Below, piece after piece: positions 22,874 through 31,739 of a stretch of 33,572 bases of DNA. The notes beneath the pieces are model-generated. The model did no database searches, was not told the origin of the DNA, and worked only from the letters and a program-made list of their open reading frames with translations. Numbering within the stretch: the stretch's first letter is position 1; each line of letters begins with the position of its first letter. The DNA is taken from the NCBI GenBank assembly GCA_900767645.1, contig CAAFZY010000041.1, positions 1 through 33,572 of the forward strand. Direction: 5' to 3'. The position numbers were made by a program, and so were the translations under genes. This DNA comes from Alphaproteobacteria bacterium. GTDB lineage: Bacteria > Pseudomonadota > Alphaproteobacteria > RF32 > CAG-239.

Positions 22874-23704
22874 TTATAAATTTTGGGCAATAACCAGATA
22901 TTGCTCCGGTGTAATATTTTCGGCTCGCGCGGTTAATTCAACTCCGGCGGCGCGGCAGGCTTTTTCTATGCCAGCCACCGATTTTAAGCTTTGGCGCACC
23001 ATTTTTCGGCGCTGTCCGAAAGCGGCGGCAGTCAGCATTTCAACCTTATTTAGCAATTCAGCCGATGGAATTGCGGCAAGCGGACGAAACAACAGCACGG
23101 TCGACCAAATTTTAGGCGCAGGAACAAAGCATTCCGGATTTAAATCAAGCAACTTATCAACGCGGCAAATCAGTTGCGCCAAAACCGAAATGCGGCCATA
23201 GCTTTTAGTACCGGCAACAGCCGTTATCCGCTCTGCTACCTCTTTTTGAAACATTAAAGTTAAGGCCTCATAAGCCGCCATATTTTTAAGCCAACCGGTT
23301 AATAACGGCACTGAAATATTGTACGGCAAATTACTGATAACCTGCCGCGGCGCCTGCTCCATAGCGGCAAAGTTTAAGGTTAAGGCATCGGCATTTATAA
23401 TATCAAGCGGAGCTTTAAGAAACCCTCGCAAGTCTTCCATAATTTTAATGCAGCGCTCGTCCATTTCAACTACCGTTAATTTTAGCGGATTATTGCTCAA
23501 AATTGCGCGGGTTAACCCCCCGGGACCGGGGCCGACTTCAAACACATAGCGTCCGCTAAAATCTTTTAAGCCCTGTTTTTCAAGAGAAAGGCGGATAATT
23601 TTATCGGTGATATTGGCATTGAGCAAAAAATTTTGCCCTAATGACTTTTTGGCCATTAAGCCGTATTGCTCAACCGTTTCTTTTAATGAAAGCGCAAATT
23701 CCAT
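22874..23704 (-). CDS. rsmA: 16S rRNA dimethyladenosine transferase (KsgA)
   Basis: A 276-residue SAM-dependent methyltransferase that dimethylates the two adjacent adenines near the 3' end of 16S rRNA. Motif I is VFEVGPGPGGLTRA (about 49-62), the catalytic NLPYNIS motif is near 124, and the N-terminal KSLGQNFL is family-specific. It follows surA by 21 bp, in the Alphaproteobacterial lptD-surA-(pdxA)-rsmA order, but pdxA is absent. The ribosome binding site is weak, consistent with translation coupled to upstream genes. Confidence 0.95.
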   Translation of the reverse strand: MEFALSLKETVEQYGLMAKKSLGQNFLLNANITDKIIRLSLEKQGLKDFSGRYVFEVGPGPGGLTRAILSNNPLKLTVVEMDERCIKIMEDLRGFLKAPLDIINADALTLNFAAMEQAPRQVISNLPYNISVPLLTGWLKNMAAYEALTLMFQKEVAERITAVAGTKSYGRISVLAQLICRVDKLLDLNPECFVPAPKIWSTVLLFRPLAAIPSAELLNKVEMLTAAAFGQRRKMVRQSLKSVAGIEKACRAAGVELTARAENITPEQYLVIAQNL

Positions 23705-23725
23705 ACTTGTTGCCCTGTTTTAAGT

Positions 23726-24871
23726 TTAATCTTTGCGATTAATAATGGCGCGGTTGCGCAAATCACGCAGATATTTAGCCGCAACTTCATCGGTTCTTTT
23801 ATTTTCAAGCATGGTTTTTACTTCTGCTTCCGTAACATCGGGCACTTTATCAATTCCGGGGCGATAAACTTTTTCAAGCCGTAAAATATAATAATCGGTG
23901 CCAAGCAAAATAGGTTCCGATATGCCGCCTTCTTTCATTTTTAACAAAGCATTCTCTAACGGCGCAGCCAACTGCCCTTTATTAACCCAACCAAGTCTTC
24001 CGCCGTTCGGAGCGCTCGGACTTTGTGAGAATTGCGCGGCATACAACTCAAAGCGCGGATCATGACGCAGATTTTCGACCAAATCAGAAATATGTTTGGC
24101 CTGTTTTTGCGGAATAACAATTTCCGAAACCATAAATTTTTGCATTTTTATATCTTTGGCTACCGCTTCCATCGCGTGATTAATTTCAGATTGCGAAATG
24201 TTTACTTCTTGCGCCGATTTACGTTGCACCAAGCGCGACCATGCCAGCTCTGCCTTCATTTGCGAGCGGAAAACATTTTCTTTAACCTCCGCTTCCGCAA
24301 GCATTTTTTTGAGCTTTGCCACCGAAACGTTATTAGCTTTGGCAAAGTTTTCCATACCTTTATCCAAATCGGCTTCCGTAATTTTAATGCCGTTTTTTTC
24401 AGCCTCTTGCAGTTTGATTTTTTCATCTACCGCCGACTGCAGCACTTTGCCTATTATCATATCTTTGGTTTGATTATTAACCGGAATCTGAGTAGTGGCG
24501 ACAAAAGCGTTGACCCTGTCCTGCATATCGCGGCTGGTGATAATTTCGCCATTAACTTCCGCAAAAATTTTCAAGCCTTTGCCGAACAAATTAACCGGAC
24601 GTAAGGCTTTGCGGCGCTCTTCTTCCATTTGGCGCATTTGCTCTTCACGACGAGCCTCTTCCTCACGCCGCATTTGTTCTTCATAAGCCTGCCGACGCCT
24701 GATTTCCGCTTCACGGCGAGCCATCGCCTCTTGCGGATTTTGAGCCTTAAACATAACCGACGAGCCTTGCGCGCTGCGGGCCGCCGCATCCATAGCCTCA
24801 ATATCCGCCGGCTCTGCCGCCGCATTAAAGCTGAACAAAACCGCTACCGAAACAATTAACAATCGCAACAT
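23726..24871 (-). CDS. surA: SurA-type periplasmic chaperone/peptidyl-prolyl isomerase
   Basis: The start is set at the ATG at 24871, with AAGGAGA just upstream and a Sec signal peptide (MLRLLIVSVAVLFSFNAAA) directly following; a longer frame to 25015 would run into lptD. The 381-residue protein has a signal peptide, then an unusual Arg/Glu-rich coiled segment (about 50-90, built of EEARREEQMRQMEEERRK-like heptads), a SurA N-terminal domain (about 95-235) and one parvulin domain (about 240-345; QFSQSPSAPNGGRLGWVNKG). E. coli SurA has two parvulin domains. It should chaperone outer membrane proteins such as LptD, whose gene ends 16 bp upstream. Confidence 0.9.
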   Translation of the reverse strand: MLRLLIVSVAVLFSFNAAAEPADIEAMDAAARSAQGSSVMFKAQNPQEAMARREAEIRRRQAYEEQMRREEEARREEQMRQMEEERRKALRPVNLFGKGLKIFAEVNGEIITSRDMQDRVNAFVATTQIPVNNQTKDMIIGKVLQSAVDEKIKLQEAEKNGIKITEADLDKGMENFAKANNVSVAKLKKMLAEAEVKENVFRSQMKAELAWSRLVQRKSAQEVNISQSEINHAMEAVAKDIKMQKFMVSEIVIPQKQAKHISDLVENLRHDPRFELYAAQFSQSPSAPNGGRLGWVNKGQLAAPLENALLKMKEGGISEPILLGTDYYILRLEKVYRPGIDKVPDVTEAEVKTMLENKRTDEVAAKYLRDLRNRAIINRKD

Positions 24872-24887
24872 AATTTTTCTCCTTATA

Positions 24888-27170
24888 TTAAGCGCCCAAA
24901 CCGCCCAAGGTTTTAAGATAAAACGTAAAATTAAATTCATAGCCGTCATCAAGTTCAGGGTTGTTTGAATTAGAGCGTTTAACCGTGGTAATAAACATAA
25001 AGCACTCGTCTTCATAAATCAAGTTACCGCCATGCTCCAACGAACCGCGACGACTGTCGGCTAAATCTTGACGATTGTATACGCTCACCGACCAGTCGCG
25101 TGTTAAAGCGGCTTTAACAGATGTATACAGTTCTTTACGCTCTTTAAAGTATTCTGATGAATTTTGATTTTCTTGCAGATAAATATATGAAGCATACAAG
25201 CTCAACATACTGCTGCCGACCCGCGCGCCTAATTCACTATACTGAACTTTTAAATCATCTTTAGCCAAGCGGAAACGATAATCCAAATCTAAATATTGTG
25301 ACGGTGCGGCATAGATGCGTCCGACATAATCGGTAAAGTGCCCCTCGTTATCAATATTTCCGGTAAAACTGCTGTGATTGCTGAACTGGTAGCTTTGCGC
25401 AATAAAGGCAGAAGTGCGCCCCATAATATTACCGTAAGAGCTCCAGTTAAAACCGTAACTGATACGACTGCCGGTATCATTGCGATCATAACCGGAATAA
25501 CGATCCAAGCTTAAAATGTTGGTATCGTCAAGTTCAACGTCTTCACTGTCTTCATTAGGAATTTTATCCGGCATATTGCCGCCGTTCGGCGCCAACACAC
25601 CGACAACAATCGGCTCTAAAATTTGGCGGGTGTTTTCAGTCGCCTTTACAAACGGCAAACGCCACTCAACCCCGACCTGCGGAAAAGTGCGGATTACCTC
25701 GCCGCTATAGGCATTGTCACGGCTTGCCGCCTGATATTTATCAACATAGTATAAGTCTGATTTTAACGAAGCCTGAATCTTATAGCGCTCGCCGAACGGG
25801 CTTGTCCACGGCAGCACCCATGCATTAATCATAGACATACGCTGAGTTTGCGCATCTTCTTCATGATAAACCGAGGCCATGCTGAAATTATTTTTCCAGT
25901 ATGCTCCCAACGAGTTTACATCGCTGATATTTTCATAATCAGCCACCGGCGCCACAAACGGACGATTATACTTGCGGCGTTCGTATTCATAATTATTGCT
26001 GCGGCGCAAATCATAACTTATCAGCTTGTAATAATAAGCTTCTATCGCGGCATAATCGCGATTGTCAAAATATTGCAAGCGTACATTAGACATTAACCAC
26101 GCGTCGTCATCGTGCTCCAAATCAAGCTCTTTTAAATAAAGCGTATCCGACGTATAATTCAGGTTAGCATCGGCAACCCAATAGTCATTAATTTCATAAC
26201 GACCGTAAGCAAACAGGTTGCCGCGGTTTTCAGGACGCGCATCATTATTATCGCGCAAATAACTGCCCGACATATCAACGTATCCTTTATTAAAATATTG
26301 CCGGTACTGACCGCCCCATACCACATCTTTATAAGTAGTAAAAATCGGCGTAAATAAAATATCGGTACTTGAGTTAATGTTCCAAAAATAATTTACCTGC
26401 AAAGTTCCGCCCAAATAATTACTGCTGCCGATGTTAGGTACCAAAAAACCGGAGCGGCGTTTAACCGTGGGATCAGGATGCGAAAAGAACGGAGTATACA
26501 TTACAGGCACGCCCTTAAATTCAAGCAACGCGTCATTATAGTTAATGTCTTTAGACTTAGCGTCATGAGTCACTTTACGCGCTTTAATTTGCCACAGCGG
26601 ATTTTCCGAACCTTCACAAAAATCGCACGGGGTGTAAACGGCCTTGCGCATCACTTTGTTATTGTTTTCTTTTTTATGAAAATGTTCTGCCCACAGCTTG
26701 CTTTCATCTTGCAAAACCGCTTTGATTTTGTTCATTTCGGCGCGGGTCATTTTGTTTGAAAGCTCAACATTGTCGGCATACACCACGTTGCCGTTTTGTT
26801 CCTCTAAGCGAACTTTGCCCACCGCTTCAATACTATCGGTCGACTGCCGATAAATAAGCTTATCGGCGTATAAGGTTAAACCTTCACGCTTAACCACAAC
26901 ATCGCCGATGGCCTGAATTACTTTATTTTTATCGTCATTAATCAGTTCGTCGGCATTAAAATAAATATTCGGCTCTTCATCAGATTTTTGCGGCGCCAAA
27001 TCGGTCAAATCTAACGGTTCCACTTTAGTAAACGGCTTAACGGTTTCTTTTTTCAAAACCTCGCCCGCAACAGGTGTTTTTTCAGGGTCATCATCAGCAA
27101 AGACCGCAGCAATATTAAATGCGTTCAAGCATAAGCCGATTAACAATATTTTTTTAACATAACTACTCAT
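24888..27170 (-). CDS. lptD: LPS-assembly outer membrane protein LptD
   Basis: A 760-residue protein with a signal peptide (about 1-25), an OstA/LptA-like beta-jellyroll (about 65-190, YADKLIYRQSTDSIEAVGKV region) and a large beta-barrel domain rich in alternating Tyr/Asn strands to the C-terminus. The CDFC segment near 182 fits Alphaproteobacterial LptD. It inserts LPS into the outer leaflet together with LptE. Its ATG overlaps the lptF stop (TAATG), so translation is coupled, and surA follows by 16 bp, giving one outer-membrane biogenesis operon. Confidence 0.93.
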   Translation of the reverse strand: MSSYVKKILLIGLCLNAFNIAAVFADDDPEKTPVAGEVLKKETVKPFTKVEPLDLTDLAPQKSDEEPNIYFNADELINDDKNKVIQAIGDVVVKREGLTLYADKLIYRQSTDSIEAVGKVRLEEQNGNVVYADNVELSNKMTRAEMNKIKAVLQDESKLWAEHFHKKENNNKVMRKAVYTPCDFCEGSENPLWQIKARKVTHDAKSKDINYNDALLEFKGVPVMYTPFFSHPDPTVKRRSGFLVPNIGSSNYLGGTLQVNYFWNINSSTDILFTPIFTTYKDVVWGGQYRQYFNKGYVDMSGSYLRDNNDARPENRGNLFAYGRYEINDYWVADANLNYTSDTLYLKELDLEHDDDAWLMSNVRLQYFDNRDYAAIEAYYYKLISYDLRRSNNYEYERRKYNRPFVAPVADYENISDVNSLGAYWKNNFSMASVYHEEDAQTQRMSMINAWVLPWTSPFGERYKIQASLKSDLYYVDKYQAASRDNAYSGEVIRTFPQVGVEWRLPFVKATENTRQILEPIVVGVLAPNGGNMPDKIPNEDSEDVELDDTNILSLDRYSGYDRNDTGSRISYGFNWSSYGNIMGRTSAFIAQSYQFSNHSSFTGNIDNEGHFTDYVGRIYAAPSQYLDLDYRFRLAKDDLKVQYSELGARVGSSMLSLYASYIYLQENQNSSEYFKERKELYTSVKAALTRDWSVSVYNRQDLADSRRGSLEHGGNLIYEDECFMFITTVKRSNSNNPELDDGYEFNFTFYLKTLGGLGA

Positions 27171-28297
27171 TAAACATCAGCCTCAAATTGTGGTTTGCTC
27201 TTGCGGACAAAGGTATACGGCGAATAAAAGAACAATAAATATAAACAAACGGCAAACGGCAACAAACAATTGGCATACAACATCGGAACAAAATAGAGCG
27301 AACGTCCGGCCAAATTGGTTAAAATCAAATCATTGCCCTGAATTAAAATCATTGCCAAAATTGAAAATGAAATAATTTTAGTCTGTCCGCGGCGGTTAAA
27401 CGCCCCGATTAAAAGTCCCGTGCAGCCAAGCAGCGCAAACAACAGATTATACCACGGAGTAATAATACGGCGGTGCCCTTCCACAATGTATTTGCGCTTT
27501 AAGTCTTCGGTCAACGAATCATCACTATCGGCGGCAAGTAATTCATTTAATGACTTTTCACGCACCGTTGCCGTTTTTAATTTTTTGCTTCCGACCGTGC
27601 CCATATCAACCGAATAACGCTCAAATTTCAATGATGAAAACTGCGTGCCGTCGCGATCAACTTCTTGCCGCATACCCTTAACTAAAATAATGCGCGGACC
27701 GGTGGCGGTATAAACAATGCGCCCGTGTTCCGCCGATAAGGTAACCCGACTTTTGGGATTGCTTTCGTCATTTAACAAAATTCCGGATACCGACCCGTCA
27801 GATTCATGTTTGGAAATAAATACCGTCATACCGTTTTGCATAGTGGTAAATTCGCCTTCGCGGAACATTAAATGCGACACATTGTTTTTGATTTCCCATT
27901 CCAAATTACGAAATGCGTTTTCAGCTTCGGGGATAGCATTGTTTTGTACGTAAAAACCAAATAAAGAAAGCAGTAACCCCATATAAACCGCGGCTTTGGC
28001 ATTATTCCACGGGCTAATACCCGCCGCCTGCATAATTACCAACTCACGGTCGGACTGCATACGATTATACACAAATATCACCGCGGCGAACAAAGCTATC
28101 GGCGACAAAATGGAAAACAACCGCGGCATTAACAGCGAGGTCAGTTCAACAAACAAATAAAGCGGCAAACCTTTATTGGTAACCATTTCCACAAACCTTA
28201 ACGACTGTGTCAACCACAGCATGGAAAGCAATGAAAACGACACCAGCAAAAAGCCGGTTAAAATTTGCGTAAAAATATATAGGTTCAATTTCTTCAT
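27170..28297 (-). CDS. lptF: LPS export permease, LptF/LptG family (LptF by motif)
   Basis: A 375-residue YjgP/YjgQ-family permease: about three N-terminal helices, a periplasmic beta-jellyroll domain (about 135-260) and three C-terminal helices. WLTQSLRFVEMVTNKGLPL and MQSDRELVIMQAAGIS are the forms I associate with Alphaproteobacterial LptF, not LptG. With LptB, LptG and LptC it drives LPS out of the inner membrane. lptF normally pairs with lptG, but here lptD follows directly at a TAATG overlap, so lptG is missing from its usual place. LptG identity is the main alternative. Confidence 0.85.
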   Translation of the reverse strand: MKKLNLYIFTQILTGFLLVSFSLLSMLWLTQSLRFVEMVTNKGLPLYLFVELTSLLMPRLFSILSPIALFAAVIFVYNRMQSDRELVIMQAAGISPWNNAKAAVYMGLLLSLFGFYVQNNAIPEAENAFRNLEWEIKNNVSHLMFREGEFTTMQNGMTVFISKHESDGSVSGILLNDESNPKSRVTLSAEHGRIVYTATGPRIILVKGMRQEVDRDGTQFSSLKFERYSVDMGTVGSKKLKTATVREKSLNELLAADSDDSLTEDLKRKYIVEGHRRIITPWYNLLFALLGCTGLLIGAFNRRGQTKIISFSILAMILIQGNDLILTNLAGRSLYFVPMLYANCLLPFAVCLYLLFFYSPYTFVRKSKPQFEADV

Positions 28298-28327
28298 AGG
28301 CGAGAGTATAAACTTATATTTAAAATA

Positions 28328-28384
28328 AAAAAACTACAATTTTACGATACTTCACAAAAAAATAAGGTAAAATTGCAGTTTTTT
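28328..28384. terminator. Long inverted repeat terminating grpE
   Basis: Arms AAAAAACTACAATTTTAC and GTAAAATTGCAGTTTTTT pair over 17 of 18 positions with a 21-nt loop. The structure lies 20 nt past the grpE stop and upstream of lptF, with T-runs on both strands. Confidence 0.75.
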
Positions 28385-28403
28385 AATATTTAGAGCTAAA
28401 AAA

Positions 28404-28976
28404 TTATTTTCCGCCTTTGGATACAACCACCATCGCCTCGCGCAAGATACGTCCGTTGATTAAATATCCGGTCTGCAATTCGGCAATTACGGTACCGGCA
28501 GGTTTATCGGCATCTTCCACTTCTTGCACCACGCGGTGATAGTTAGGATCAAAAACCGTGCCCATCGCATGCATTTGCTCAATGCCGAACTTGGCAAACA
28601 CGTGGTTCAGCTCATTTTGAGTAAGCTCGACACCTTTTAATAACGCTGCAAAATCGGCATTTTCGGTATTTTCGGCAGCCGACAACGCTCGTTGTAAATT
28701 ATCGGCAACACCAAGCAAATCTTTGGCAAAAGACGTAACCGCGTATTTGTTGTTTTTTTCAATTTCAGCGGCGCAACGCTTCTTAACATTTTCCGAATCG
28801 GCCAAAGCGCGTAAAAAATCTTCTTTTAATTTTTTATTTTCTTCTTTAACCAACGCAAGCTCATCAGGTTTTTTGGCGGCAGTTTCAACCTCCGCCTCGT
28901 TTTCAGATGCTGTTTCAACATCTTCAATCAACTCGTTATCTTGCTTTTTATCGGTAAATTCGTGTTCTTTTTTCAT
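28404..28976 (-). CDS. grpE: GrpE nucleotide exchange factor of DnaK
   Basis: A 190-residue protein with an acidic, low-complexity N-terminus (1-55), a long coiled-coil (about 40-110) and the C-terminal beta domain ending in the family signature (TGYLINGRILREAMVVVSKG; FDPNYHRVVQE before it). It releases ADP from DnaK. An AGAGGA ribosome binding site is 5 nt upstream. It is monocistronic with its own terminator; hrcA, usual in Alphaproteobacteria, is not next to it, and no dnaK-dnaJ is seen. Confidence 0.95.
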   Translation of the reverse strand: MKKEHEFTDKKQDNELIEDVETASENEAEVETAAKKPDELALVKEENKKLKEDFLRALADSENVKKRCAAEIEKNNKYAVTSFAKDLLGVADNLQRALSAAENTENADFAALLKGVELTQNELNHVFAKFGIEQMHAMGTVFDPNYHRVVQEVEDADKPAGTVIAELQTGYLINGRILREAMVVVSKGGK

Positions 28977-29068
28977 TTAATCCTCTTTGATATTAAAGAC
29001 ATTATCCTTATATAATATGAACTTAGTGACTAAACATTCACAAGTCAAGAGATTAAGCATTTTTTATG

Positions 29069-29096
29069 TTGTTCTTTCAAATAAAATGATTATACT
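29069..29096 (+). promoter_or_regulatory. Candidate sigma-70 promoter of the glycogen synthase gene
   Basis: TTGTTC (29069-29074) and TATACT (29091-29096) with a 16-nt spacer, 32 nt upstream of the ATG. This is among the better -35/-10 matches in the window. Confidence 0.5.
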
Positions 29097-29128
29097 AGCC
29101 ACTATATTATTTATATACGAGAGCAATA

Positions 29129-31150
29129 ATGAACATAAACAAACAAAATAACGGCTTTTTACTTGAGGGGTTTAATCGTAAAAAATTATTTAACGTTTTT
29201 CAGACCACTCGCGATGCTTATTTGACCGAAGTGCAAAAAGCGGCTAAAAATCAATGCATAGGCAAAAAAAATTGGCCTGCGATTGCAGAAATAAACGCTT
29301 GGATGATGTCGGCCGAAACCGCAACCTTTATGAAGTGGGGCGGCTTGGGCATGGTTGCATCAGAGTTACCCGAAAGCTTTAACGCCACTTTCGGCAAACA
29401 GAATCATAACATTACCATTATCACTCCGATGTATATCGGCAATACCGGCAAAAAATGCGCTTCGTTTGACGGCAAAACATATTTCGGCGCTGAAGGCAAT
29501 TCAGTTGCCGTTCAAAAAATAATCACCTTAAAAGTGCCGTTTATCAGCACGCGCAAAAATTTAACCGTTTATAATGTGGCGGTATATAAGTCTTCATTTA
29601 ATAATGTTGATTATATGTTTTTGCACAATGAACACTTTTTTTCCATCAATCCGCACCGGTCCAACCCCTCTGCTCAAGACGGCTGTTATGTTTTAAATGA
29701 GCACGGCATTAATGAAGTTGAGCGTTTTGCTTTTTTTTCAAAGGCCGTTTACACACTGCTTAAAGAATGTGCCGCCTCGGCAAAAAGCACTTTACCCTGC
29801 CCCAACATTTTAATTGCCAACGACTGGCACAGCGGAGCTTTAGCCGGATTATGCAAATACGGCACCATTATGGAAGTCCGCGATAAAAGCATGACGGAAG
29901 AAGTTGCCGCGCGCATTCAAGACACGCCTATTATACACATTGCGCATCACTTGGGTTATCAGGGTTGGGATTATCCGAATACCGCCAAAATTTTAAACTC
30001 GCTTTACGAGCACAACACTCAGGCGGTTTTTAAAAACGCCAAAGCTATTAAAAACTCTAACCCGCGCACACCGAATACGCTGATTGTTTATGACTGCTAC
30101 AATCAGGCGTCGGGCAGTTTTCATTTAGCCGACCGCGTGGTTACCGTTTCCAAAAACTATATGGAAGAAGTTTCAAAAGAACTGGGGTTCGGGCTTGATT
30201 TTCGCGATATTTTGAAAATCAGAAAAAATCATCGTACCTTTTTCGGCATTGTCAACGGATATGATAAAAAACTGATTTCGCCGAACAGTAAAAAAATTGA
30301 GCATATTAACGAGTATTTTCAAAACTTTAAGTTTAAGGTTTATGATGAAAATTCCGTACATGAAAAATTAAGCAATAAAAAAGAGTGTATTAAACTCCTC
30401 TCTAAAATCGCCACCGATGAAGCGTATAAGCAAAAAGTGATTCCGTTGATTGATATTTATCAGTTTGATAATATTGCCGATTTAGCGAAAAAAGCTGAAA
30501 AAATTCCATTTGTGTGCGCCACCAGTCGTTTGGTTGAGCAAAAAGGTTATGATATTGCCGCCAAAGCCATTATTCAGCTGGCAACCGAAAAGGCGGCAAC
30601 CAAACAGGAATGGCCGATATTTGTTTTGGGCGGCGCCGGCGATTTAGAGCAATACAAAATGTTGCAAAATCTTAAAAACACGGTTAAAAAAATTTGTCCG
30701 AAAGCAGCAGAGCGAATTTTTGTGTTCCGCGGATATCGTGATGAATTTGCTTACGCTTTGCAACTTGCGGCTGACTTTTATTTAATGCCATCACGCTTTG
30801 AGCCTTGCGGATTAACGCAAATGGAAGCAATGGCAAAAGGCAGTTTGCCGATTGCAACTTCTACCGGCGGTTTGGTTGATACCATTAATGATGGTGAAGA
30901 CGGTTTCAGAACGGAAGTATTTTTTGCCGACGGAGTTAAAGTTTACGGGTCTAACTTAAAAGCGCAAAAATTCAAGAACAATGAAAACGCCTATGCAGAT
31001 ACCTTGCTCAAAGCGTTAAGATGCTTTTATTTTACACCGAATGTTATGCATATTATGACCGAAAACGCCATGAAAAAAGACTTTGGCTGGTCAGTACCGA
31101 ACGGTTCGGTTTATAAATATTACAAGCTGTTCAAAACCGGAAGTCTGTAA
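29129..31150 (+). CDS. glgA: Divergent, enlarged glycogen/starch synthase (GT5)
   Basis: A 673-residue protein; bacterial GlgA is usually near 480. The N-terminal starch-synthase domain carries KWGGLGMVASELPE at 69-82, against the canonical KxGGLGDV; the ADP-glucose lysine is kept (Lys69) but the Asp is Met. NDWHSG (about 231) and GIVNGYD (about 373) follow. The C-terminal GT-B half has TSRLVEQKGYD (about 465), FRGYRDEF and FEPCGLTQMEAM (about 557), including the catalytic Glu, then TGGLVDT. Extra length lies at the N-terminus (1-50) and between about 380 and 455. No glgB, glgC or glgP is adjacent. Glycogen synthesis is likely; another alpha-glucan acceptor is possible. Confidence 0.8.
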   Translation: MNINKQNNGFLLEGFNRKKLFNVFQTTRDAYLTEVQKAAKNQCIGKKNWPAIAEINAWMMSAETATFMKWGGLGMVASELPESFNATFGKQNHNITIITPMYIGNTGKKCASFDGKTYFGAEGNSVAVQKIITLKVPFISTRKNLTVYNVAVYKSSFNNVDYMFLHNEHFFSINPHRSNPSAQDGCYVLNEHGINEVERFAFFSKAVYTLLKECAASAKSTLPCPNILIANDWHSGALAGLCKYGTIMEVRDKSMTEEVAARIQDTPIIHIAHHLGYQGWDYPNTAKILNSLYEHNTQAVFKNAKAIKNSNPRTPNTLIVYDCYNQASGSFHLADRVVTVSKNYMEEVSKELGFGLDFRDILKIRKNHRTFFGIVNGYDKKLISPNSKKIEHINEYFQNFKFKVYDENSVHEKLSNKKECIKLLSKIATDEAYKQKVIPLIDIYQFDNIADLAKKAEKIPFVCATSRLVEQKGYDIAAKAIIQLATEKAATKQEWPIFVLGGAGDLEQYKMLQNLKNTVKKICPKAAERIFVFRGYRDEFAYALQLAADFYLMPSRFEPCGLTQMEAMAKGSLPIATSTGGLVDTINDGEDGFRTEVFFADGVKVYGSNLKAQKFKNNENAYADTLLKALRCFYFTPNVMHIMTENAMKKDFGWSVPNGSVYKYYKLFKTGSL

Positions 31151-31156
31151 GTTTTA

Positions 31157-31248
31157 TACAACTTACACACAGCATAGACTCGTAAATATTGCAAAAAAAA
31201 ACGCGAGCTAAAATCTTTTCAGAATTAACTTTTTTGAGGAGATTTTTG
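31157..31248 (+). promoter_or_regulatory. Orphan prepilin-cassette leader, copy D
   Basis: The fourth leader copy: GACTCGTAAATATTGC, an A9 tract and GAGCTAAAATC (31205-31215) match copy C. The inner stem TCAGAA/TTTTGA still pairs with one G-U. GAGGAG is kept, but the outer 3' arm has decayed to GATTTTTGATG, and the DnaA-like nonamer is TTACACACA. No prepilin frame follows. Confidence 0.7.
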
Positions 31249-31284
31249 ATGATGATAAAAAATCTGATTATTTTTGCTACTTGA
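31249..31284 (+). pseudogene. 11-codon remnant frame behind the orphan leader
   Basis: The ATG correctly spaced from GAGGAG opens MMIKNLIIFAT and then stops. The conserved QSGRSMVE start is absent in all frames nearby, so the prepilin gene seems to have been deleted, leaving its control region. A functional micropeptide is possible but there is no support for it. Confidence 0.45.
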
Positions 31285-31321
31285 TACTTTTTTATGAATA
31301 ATTGCACTTAACCAAAATACA

Positions 31322-31350
31322 CCCCGCCTGCGAAAATATCGCAGGCGGGG
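31322..31350 (-). terminator. GC-rich hairpin ending the right-end accessory cluster
   Basis: Perfect 11-bp stem CCCCGCCTGCG/CGCAGGCGGGG with a 7-nt loop, 27 nt past the stop of the gene at 31377. On the minus strand it is followed by TGTATTTTGG. The CACCCCGCCTGCG half is also found in the right arm of the palindromic element at 21243-21415. Confidence 0.7.
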
Positions 31351-31376
31351 TTGATGTTTCAATTCTGCTCAAAATT

Positions 31377-31739
31377 TTATTCAAACAAAGCAGAAATAAG
31401 CCCGCAAAACATATCAAGCAATGGCATTAAAAACAAAAGCTTTGCCAATCGCGGATGATTACGCATATTGCTGGTTGCCAATAAAAAGCACAATATGTAT
31501 ATAATCAGCAATAACCTTGAAGTTTCAACATAAACCTCTTGATTAGTGTATTCCCAATCTTGAGAGAATGCCTCCGCACTAAAAATAGGATCATCTTTAG
31601 CCGGTGGATTAAAGTATTCATCTGCAAATACGATTATAAAAAACAAATTAAAACCTACATACCACTTAAATTCTTTAAGCAACTTATATGTTGATATAAT
31701 TGTTTCTTTAATCTCTGATTTTAGCTTTTGTTTATCCAT
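31377..31739 (-). CDS. Small membrane protein of unknown function
   Basis: A 120-residue protein starting at ATG 31739, which overlaps the stop of the preceding gene (ATGGATAA), so translation is probably coupled; an upstream start at 31784 would give 135 residues but no better site. Three hydrophobic segments are visible (FNLFFIIVFADEYF; LLLIIYILCFLLA; LLFLMPLLDMFCGLISALF) separated by an acidic loop (about 45-70). I recognise no family. It is last in a four-gene minus-strand cluster. Confidence 0.7.
   Translation of the reverse strand: MDKQKLKSEIKETIISTYKLLKEFKWYVGFNLFFIIVFADEYFNPPAKDDPIFSAEAFSQDWEYTNQEVYVETSRLLLIIYILCFLLATSNMRNHPRLAKLLFLMPLLDMFCGLISALFE

Noticed and set aside
23726..25015. 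Longer surA frame starting at 25015
   Set aside because: It extends 48 residues into lptD; the ATG at 24871 has AAGGAGA and begins a clean signal peptide.
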